From contig NW_025062475.1 of NCBI RefSeq assembly GCF_000002995.4, forward strand, positions 13,610,687 through 13,674,686: a stretch of DNA of 64,000 bases, read 5' to 3'. The stretch is from Brugia malayi. Taxonomy: Eukaryota; Nematoda; Chromadorea; Rhabditida; Onchocercidae. The position numbers and the translations under genes are program-made. Positions 59,003 to 64,000 of the stretch are shown here, in pieces; position 1 is the first letter of the stretch; every line of letters starts with the position of its first letter. The notes under the pieces are model-generated. The model had not been told where the DNA came from. It did no database searches and saw only the letters and a program-made list of their open reading frames with translations.

Positions 59003-61158
59003 GCAGAATTTCCAGAACTAGGCAAAAATTGTTCGCTAGAAGCTTGTAAAAAACTCGGTTAGTTAATTACTATTGTTTTTCATTTTTAAATTATGATAAT
59101 TGTTATTCTGTAATTTTGACTTACAAAGTTTTTTAGAAAGAAATTACATTTCTATAGTAATAGCAGAATTCTAATTTGATATGTTTGAAGCACTGATGAA
59201 TTCAATTTTTCAGATTTCACACCTTTCTTTTGCAACATTTGCGAAAATTATTTCTGGTGTGTTTTTTTCTTTTCTTTAAATTTTTATAAGATTTTTGGTT
59301 TGGTAATGTAGCATTTATTTAAGAATAATTGTATCAAAGATACACTAGCTTTCTTGTTAAAAGATTTTTGAAAACGAAATTCGGTTGAAATATATGATTA
59401 TTATTCATTTAGCGATGGACATCGGTTCAATCATGGATGTCAGTTTAAAAATATGAATGTTGAACAATTAGCAGCAACTAGTTGTGACGGTAGTAAGCCA
59501 CTAAAGTCATTTTTATGTTCAATGAATAGCTGTTTCACGTGTGAAATCATCAGAATTGATTGTCAGCGTTGTGGATTGAATTTCTGTCTGAAGTAAGTAA
59601 GCATCAGAAGACCAGATTTAAAATTTTTTCTGTAGAAGGACAATGAGGAATACAGTTGTTTGAATCTATTAAACCAATTTATAAAGTTTGTTTGCAAAAC
59701 TATACTTATTCTTCAAATAACTATTTTCTTCCTATTATTAATGTATTTTGATTTTTTTTTTTTTTTTTTTCATATTTCTATGGAAATCTTTTCATTAAAA
59801 TTGATGCAGGCATCGTTATCCAGAAGAACATCAATGCGGTACTCAAACTGTTAAGAATAAACAAATTAACGATGGTTATCAGGAAGAATTGAAAGAAAAG
59901 TTGTCAATGATTATTGCTGCTGATAAAATGGACATTGCTGAAACAAGTATCATTTCTTCACCACCGCAGAAGGAGAAATCGGTTTATTTTTGTCTTCAAT
60001 TAATACTTGCAATAATAAATTTGCGAAATGCTACAACTTTACTGAAAGTTATGAATGTTTTAGGAAAACAAACCAAAATCTTTTATAAGCTTATTACTTC
60101 TTAATTGTTTGATATTAAAAGAAGAAATGTTGTGATGGAGCATCTAATGTCGTTATAGTCATAATTAAAATTAAGGAAAATTTATGTTAAGAGTTTGAAG
60201 TTATTCTTTTTTGAAATTTATCGTTGTAGATGGATGAAGCGATGCAAAGAAGAGCTGATCGAATAGCAGTAATGCGTCTTAAATCAAATACTCGAAATTT
60301 TAGTGTAAACTTTTATGAATGAATGTTATAATTTTTCTTCGAAGTATACGTATGTATGTAACTTTTGTCTTCATATTTCATTCATTTTAACAAAATCATT
60401 GATTATTTTCTTCCATTAGAGCTTTCATGATGACAAACACGTTTTTATTGCAGAATTAGCGTTATTCATTATGAATTTTATCGTAATTATTTTAATTAAT
60501 TACAGATTAAGTTTTTGTTACAGATTCCACCTGCTGAGCAAATGTTTTTATTCGTTGTGGAAAATCAAAAGCGTGAGCCAGTTATGGTTTCCAAAGTATG
60601 TTTTATATAGAACTTTTTGATAGTGTTATTCTAAGTGTTATCTAAAGTCGTTTTTTTAAGGAATCTGAACATATCAGAAATTCATATTTAATAACATTTT
60701 TGTCCGAATTTTTAGCATAATGTTTCTCTAGACGTTGTTTTATAGCGCTGGACAATAGGACGTTGTCTTGATCAAATTACTAGGCAGCATTCGATCTCGA
60801 ATAACAATGCAACCTTTGGGACTAAAGTATCATTTTCGAGAATTTAAGCAAAATTTCTTGGAATTAGATGTAAGATGTGTAAGTTGAAGCTGAATATTAG
60901 CTCATTCCGTTTCTTTTAAGAAAAAGAATAATTTTGTGTAATGTTCATATAATTAATAATAAATTAAAACTTAAAAGGAAAGAAATTATTTTATGTAATG
61001 TTCTTATGATTAATAATAAATGAATCGTTTCATCTACTGTATTTTAGATACTACGATTGTATTGTGACACGGATCACTTGAATCCTTTACCGATGGATGG
61101 TAATGTCGAGAAATATTTGAAAGATTTTTCTAACGTTTTCTTCAAGAGAGATGAGTGA
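59000..61158 (+). CDS. ZFAND1: ZFAND1 orthologue (AN1-type zinc-finger protein), 263 aa
   Basis: Exons: 59000-59057, 59214-59256, 59413-59592, 59810-59981, 60230-60304, 60524-60595, 60746-60826, 61048-61158; they join in frame to 792 nt. The N-terminal AN1 finger has C11, C16, C26, C29, C34, H37, H41, C43. A second finger follows (CSMNSC ... CQRCGLNFCLKHRYPEEHQC in pieces). The C-terminal half has the ubiquitin-like region typical of ZFAND1: RWTIGRCLDQI, then ILRLYCDTD. Length is close to human ZFAND1 (268 aa), which recruits p97 and the 26S proteasome to arsenite-induced stress granules. The first finger has H-x3-H rather than the common H-x5-H, so its last loop is shortened. The exon 59810 donor GAAATCG|GTTTAT is needed for frame, although the frame stays open past it. 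Confidence 0.9.
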
Positions 61159-61930
61159 AAGTTGTATGGTGTCTAAGTAAAACTATTCCGCAGGTGGACT
61201 TGGCTTACTGTCGTTAGACAAAAAAGATTGCTTTGAAAAATTGTTCAAGTCTACTGCATATCTCTGTCATAGATGTCTAATGAATGGTTTGGTGACATTT
61301 TATCAATCAGTAGCTGATTATATAAAAGTTTAGTTATTTTATATGGATAATATAAATGCGGGTCAATATGAAATGCTATTATGTTTGTTAAAAGATGATA
61401 AAAATGATTATGTCGCAATAAAATGGATGAATCCATTATTCACATATTTCTGTGAGCTCGTTCAACGTTATTTATAAATGATATTTTGAACTTGTAGGAC
61501 ATTTTGTTAAAATATAGATTAATGTAAAAGAAAAAAGGGTTTTGGTATTTTAATGAAATTAGTACATTTCATTCAAATTGTGTGCTTAATCTTGAGTATT
61601 AGTAACCATATTTGATTGTATATGTATGCATGTATAGATGAGATATGTCAGGTTACGTCTGATTTGATGTTGTATAAGACGTAAGTAACGCATGGTGTTA
61701 TACTTGAATGTTACTGGTTTAGTTGATGATTTATAAAGTTAATGTCATGAGTGTTTTCTGTGGTGAAAGTTTACTTTGTCGTTCTAGTAATAAAGAAATT
61801 AGATTTAGATATATCGTATTTTAAATTATAAGTGTCTGTTTACACACTGATAGAGTTAACCTTTAGGTAATGTTACGGATTCTTTGATTTGATCAAGAAG
61901 TGAAACTCAGAGCTGACTTGAAATCTATTC
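61159..61930. other. Region between ZFAND1 and the RNase H gene
   Basis: ZFAND1 3' UTR with candidate AATAAA signals (about 61415 and 61789) and the upstream DNA of the RNase H gene. About 780 bp is longer than a typical nematode operon spacer, so separate promoters are likely. No coding sequence is supported. Confidence 0.6.
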
Positions 61931-61938
61931 ATTTACAG
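61931..61938 (+). other. Probable trans-splice acceptor of the RNase H gene
   Basis: ATTTACAG ends one base before the ATG at 61940. Such a short gap between acceptor and start is common for spliced-leader mRNAs in nematodes. Confidence 0.6.
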
Positions 61939-61939
61939 G

Positions 61940-63480
61940 ATGGCACCACTAATTAAATTATCTAGATGTTTTTATTCTTATAATGCTATTTCATCGGCTG
62001 CAATATTAGCTAGGCGATTTTCCTCAGCGCCAGATTTCGATGCATTAGCTCAAAAAATTCAGCAATGGAAAGAGAAGTCAACCGTTGACAACAGCGATAA
62101 TGATGAGATTTCATCTGCTGATAAAATAATTGAGAAAAGAGCATGGATGAGGTAAAGTTTATTAACAGTGTAAATTATGTGAAATTTATTAATAATCTAA
62201 ATTCAGTTATGATATTATTCGTCTCTTTTGTTTAAATCATATATTTGTTTGAGTTATCAAAAATAATTCAAATTTTGAGTTATATTTTAGTTTAAAATAA
62301 TTTAAAAACATAGCAATTCAGGTCTTTAATTCTCAGTATGTTACAATATTTGCACGAGTTAAGTTTCGTACTGTTTTTAATGAGAATTATTCCAATTTAC
62401 AGTGCTCCATTGGTGTATTGCGATGGTTCATTTGACTGGACATTGAGAAAAGGCGGTATTGGAATATTTTGGAGTCCAAACGATGAACGTAATGCTCATC
62501 TTTCACTTACAGGATCGAAACTGACTAATATTAGGGCTGAAATACAAGCAGTTAGCTTGGCTGCTTTACAGGTTAGTGCATCATTTGCATGATTAGTTTT
62601 TTTTTTTTTTTTTTTTTTGATATTTTGTCGTAGTTTAATTCAGTTTCTTGTCTCATTTTTATAGCAATATAGTTTCTTTGTTATCTCTATATTTGATTTC
62701 TCCATTGTTTTCTTATTTTTCACACATGACAGCAGTAGAATTATAACAAAGTAATTTTTGAGTGTTACCTTATTTTTATTATTAAAATAACTATAAGAAT
62801 TATGAAATTATTTGATTGTTGCGAATTTACTGTTTTTTTTTTTTCAGGCTTGTTCTCTAAATTTTGATCGAATCATTATCAAAACAGATTCGCAATTTGT
62901 GGTGAAAGTGATTAACTCATGGTTATCCAGATGGCGTTCCAATGAATGGAAGAAAGCAGATGGAAAACAGATTGAAAATATGGATGATATCCAGAAACTT
63001 AGCCGTTATACTGAAATGATAAAAGTATACTAAAATTTTTTTTCTCGATTATTTCATTTTTTGAGAGCAGATTTCTAAACGATTCTTCCTTTTTCTTTTT
63101 TTTTTCTTGGATGATTATGTGATACAATAAAGATAGAAATTAAAAAGGCAATGCTTGAGTTCCAGTAGTAGAATGGTTTTGCTCTTTCTTCACGTTTCTG
63201 TTCTCCTACTGTAATTTGATTTGAATTTTTATATTTTTGCAAATGGTCGTTAAATGTCAAATCTTTCTAGATGCGTGTGGAACATACATACGGACATCAA
63301 AAATACGATGAAAGGAAAGAATTGGAGGAGAGCTGGGATGCAATGTCATGTGATGAAAGAGATCGTTGTGGAAATTTTCATAGCGATCGGTTATCGAGAT
63401 TAGCTGTTGATCAACCGATGATGACAGATGAACAGTTTGAGGAATTATGTAAAGCTAAACTTGACAAACGTTGCAGTTGA
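61940..63480 (+). CDS. Ribonuclease H type 1, mitochondrial-like N-terminus, 255 aa
   Basis: Exons: 61940-62151, 62403-62571, 62848-63024, 63271-63480; they join in frame to 768 nt. Degrades the RNA strand of RNA:DNA hybrids. The catalytic carboxylates are all present: D78 (VYCDGSF), E117 (NIRAEIQAV), D141 (IIKTDSQFV) and D225 (FHSDRLSRLA), with H195 in the VEHTYGH motif. The first 33 residues (MAPLIKLSRCFYSYNA then LARRFSSA) lack acidic residues and look like a mitochondrial presequence. The hybrid-binding domain found at the N-terminus of human RNase H1 is absent. Between GH195 and D225 there are about 20 more residues than in the usual GH-x9-D spacing (KELEESWDAMSCDERDRC), an unusual insertion. 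It is a nematode rnh-1-type paralogue. Confidence 0.88.
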
Positions 63481-63915
63481 TTTTTTCTTTTTGCATTGAT
63501 AAATTCGTTTACAAAATTAACTTATGTACTTGTTTTTTAATTTCAAAAAGGAAAGAGAATTGGTTTTTTATCCTGGAAAGCTGAGAAACAGATTATCTTC
63601 TCCTATATCTAACTTCATAGTCATTAACGATACCACTGAAGACTATGAAATGTGAAAATAAAAGATCAAAAAGCAGTTGACATATTATTTCCAGATGTGG
63701 AAATCTTACTGAAAATTGATATTCTCTATCCATGATTTTTTGTTTTTTTTTTTTTGTTGTTTTTCATCCAATTGTTTTATATGGTAAAATATCGCAAGCG
63801 TTTAAGGTCTTCTCAGGACTTTATAATGCAAATGCTCATTTTTTATATAGATTTATATGTGGCAAAAAAAAAATTTTTCGAAATAAAGAACGGTAATATT
63901 TTGCTATTGTTACAG
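63481..63915. other. 3' flank of the RNase H gene
   Basis: Contains a hairpin-capable inverted repeat (63614-63649) and an AATAAA signal at 63657-63662, so the RNase H mRNA probably ends near 63680. The remaining 240 bp are AT-rich without a supported exon. Confidence 0.6.
63614..63662 (+). terminator. RNase H 3' UTR stem-loop and polyadenylation signal
   Basis: TTCATAGTC (63614-63622) and GACTATGAA (63641-63649) form a 9-bp stem around an 18-nt loop, ending 7 nt before the AATAAA at 63657. The AATAAA is the only well-placed signal within 200 bp of the stop. The stem may be chance. Confidence 0.5.
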
Positions 63916-64000
63916 TAGATATTTTAAATCATGTTCACCAGATGTCTGTTTTAATGCAGAATGTACTATCCAGTTGGATTTTCTTCAGTTGGATATAGAT
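63916..64000 (+). CDS. Possible exon of a further gene, cut by the window edge
   Basis: After TTGTTACAG at 63915 a frame stays open to the window end (T|AGA TAT ...), encoding YFKSCSPDVCFNAECTIQLD and a few more residues. Codon complexity is higher than in the flanks, and three Cys with C-x-x-x-C spacing are present. It loosely recalls the zinc-loop segment of RNA polymerase II subunit RPB3, but the match is weak and no upstream exons were found. It may be non-coding. Confidence 0.3.

Overview
The window reads as nuclear DNA of a nematode. It is very AT-rich, with long homopolymer runs, simple repeats and many minisatellites. Genes are split into short exons with nematode-style TTTCAG/TTTTAG acceptors, several starts sit just after an acceptor-like site with no visible upstream exon (as expected for spliced-leader trans-splicing), and the largest gene belongs to the nematode epidermal adhesion family MUP-4/MUA-3. 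A spirurid or filarial worm would fit the base composition, but I cannot fix the genus. I see no bacterial genes, tRNA, rRNA or CRISPR array.

Layout, all genes on the + strand: (1) 1-13.4 kb is AT-rich DNA with no supportable gene; it holds microsatellites, an 18-bp minisatellite, two segmental duplications and two perfect hairpins. (2) 13.4-41.3 kb is a 38-exon MUP-4-like gene that I could join in frame from ATG to stop (1882 aa): signal peptide, EGF-like repeats, a vWA domain, more EGF repeats, a SEA domain, EGF repeats, one membrane span and a cytoplasmic tail. Its introns hold at least seven separate minisatellites, a degraded retroelement (14.9-17.0 kb) and an antisense LINE fossil (37.0-38.4 kb). 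(3) About 45.5-53.8 kb is a four-span membrane protein gene with three paralogous alternative exons encoding the first membrane span and its loop, a His-rich basic tail and a PDZ-ligand-like C-terminus. (4) 55.3-57.5 kb is a CCDC134 orthologue (secretory-pathway protein, C-terminus RTEL). (5) 59.0-61.2 kb is a ZFAND1 orthologue with two upstream ORFs in its leader. (6) 61.9-63.5 kb is a type 1 RNase H with a mitochondrial-like N-terminus and no hybrid-binding domain. (7) A possible coding exon of a further gene runs off the right edge.

The most unusual points are the three-way exon choice in the tetraspan gene, enforced by reading frame, and the repeated pattern of minisatellites that start at, and multiply, real 5' splice sites (introns after MUP-4 exons 20 and 23, and after alternative exon 2 of the tetraspan gene). 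The genes do not form an obvious pathway. The first two are membrane proteins plausibly of epithelium or junctions; CCDC134, ZFAND1 and RNase H are housekeeping or stress-linked genes packed within 9 kb. All exon models are hand-built from splice signals and frame continuity.
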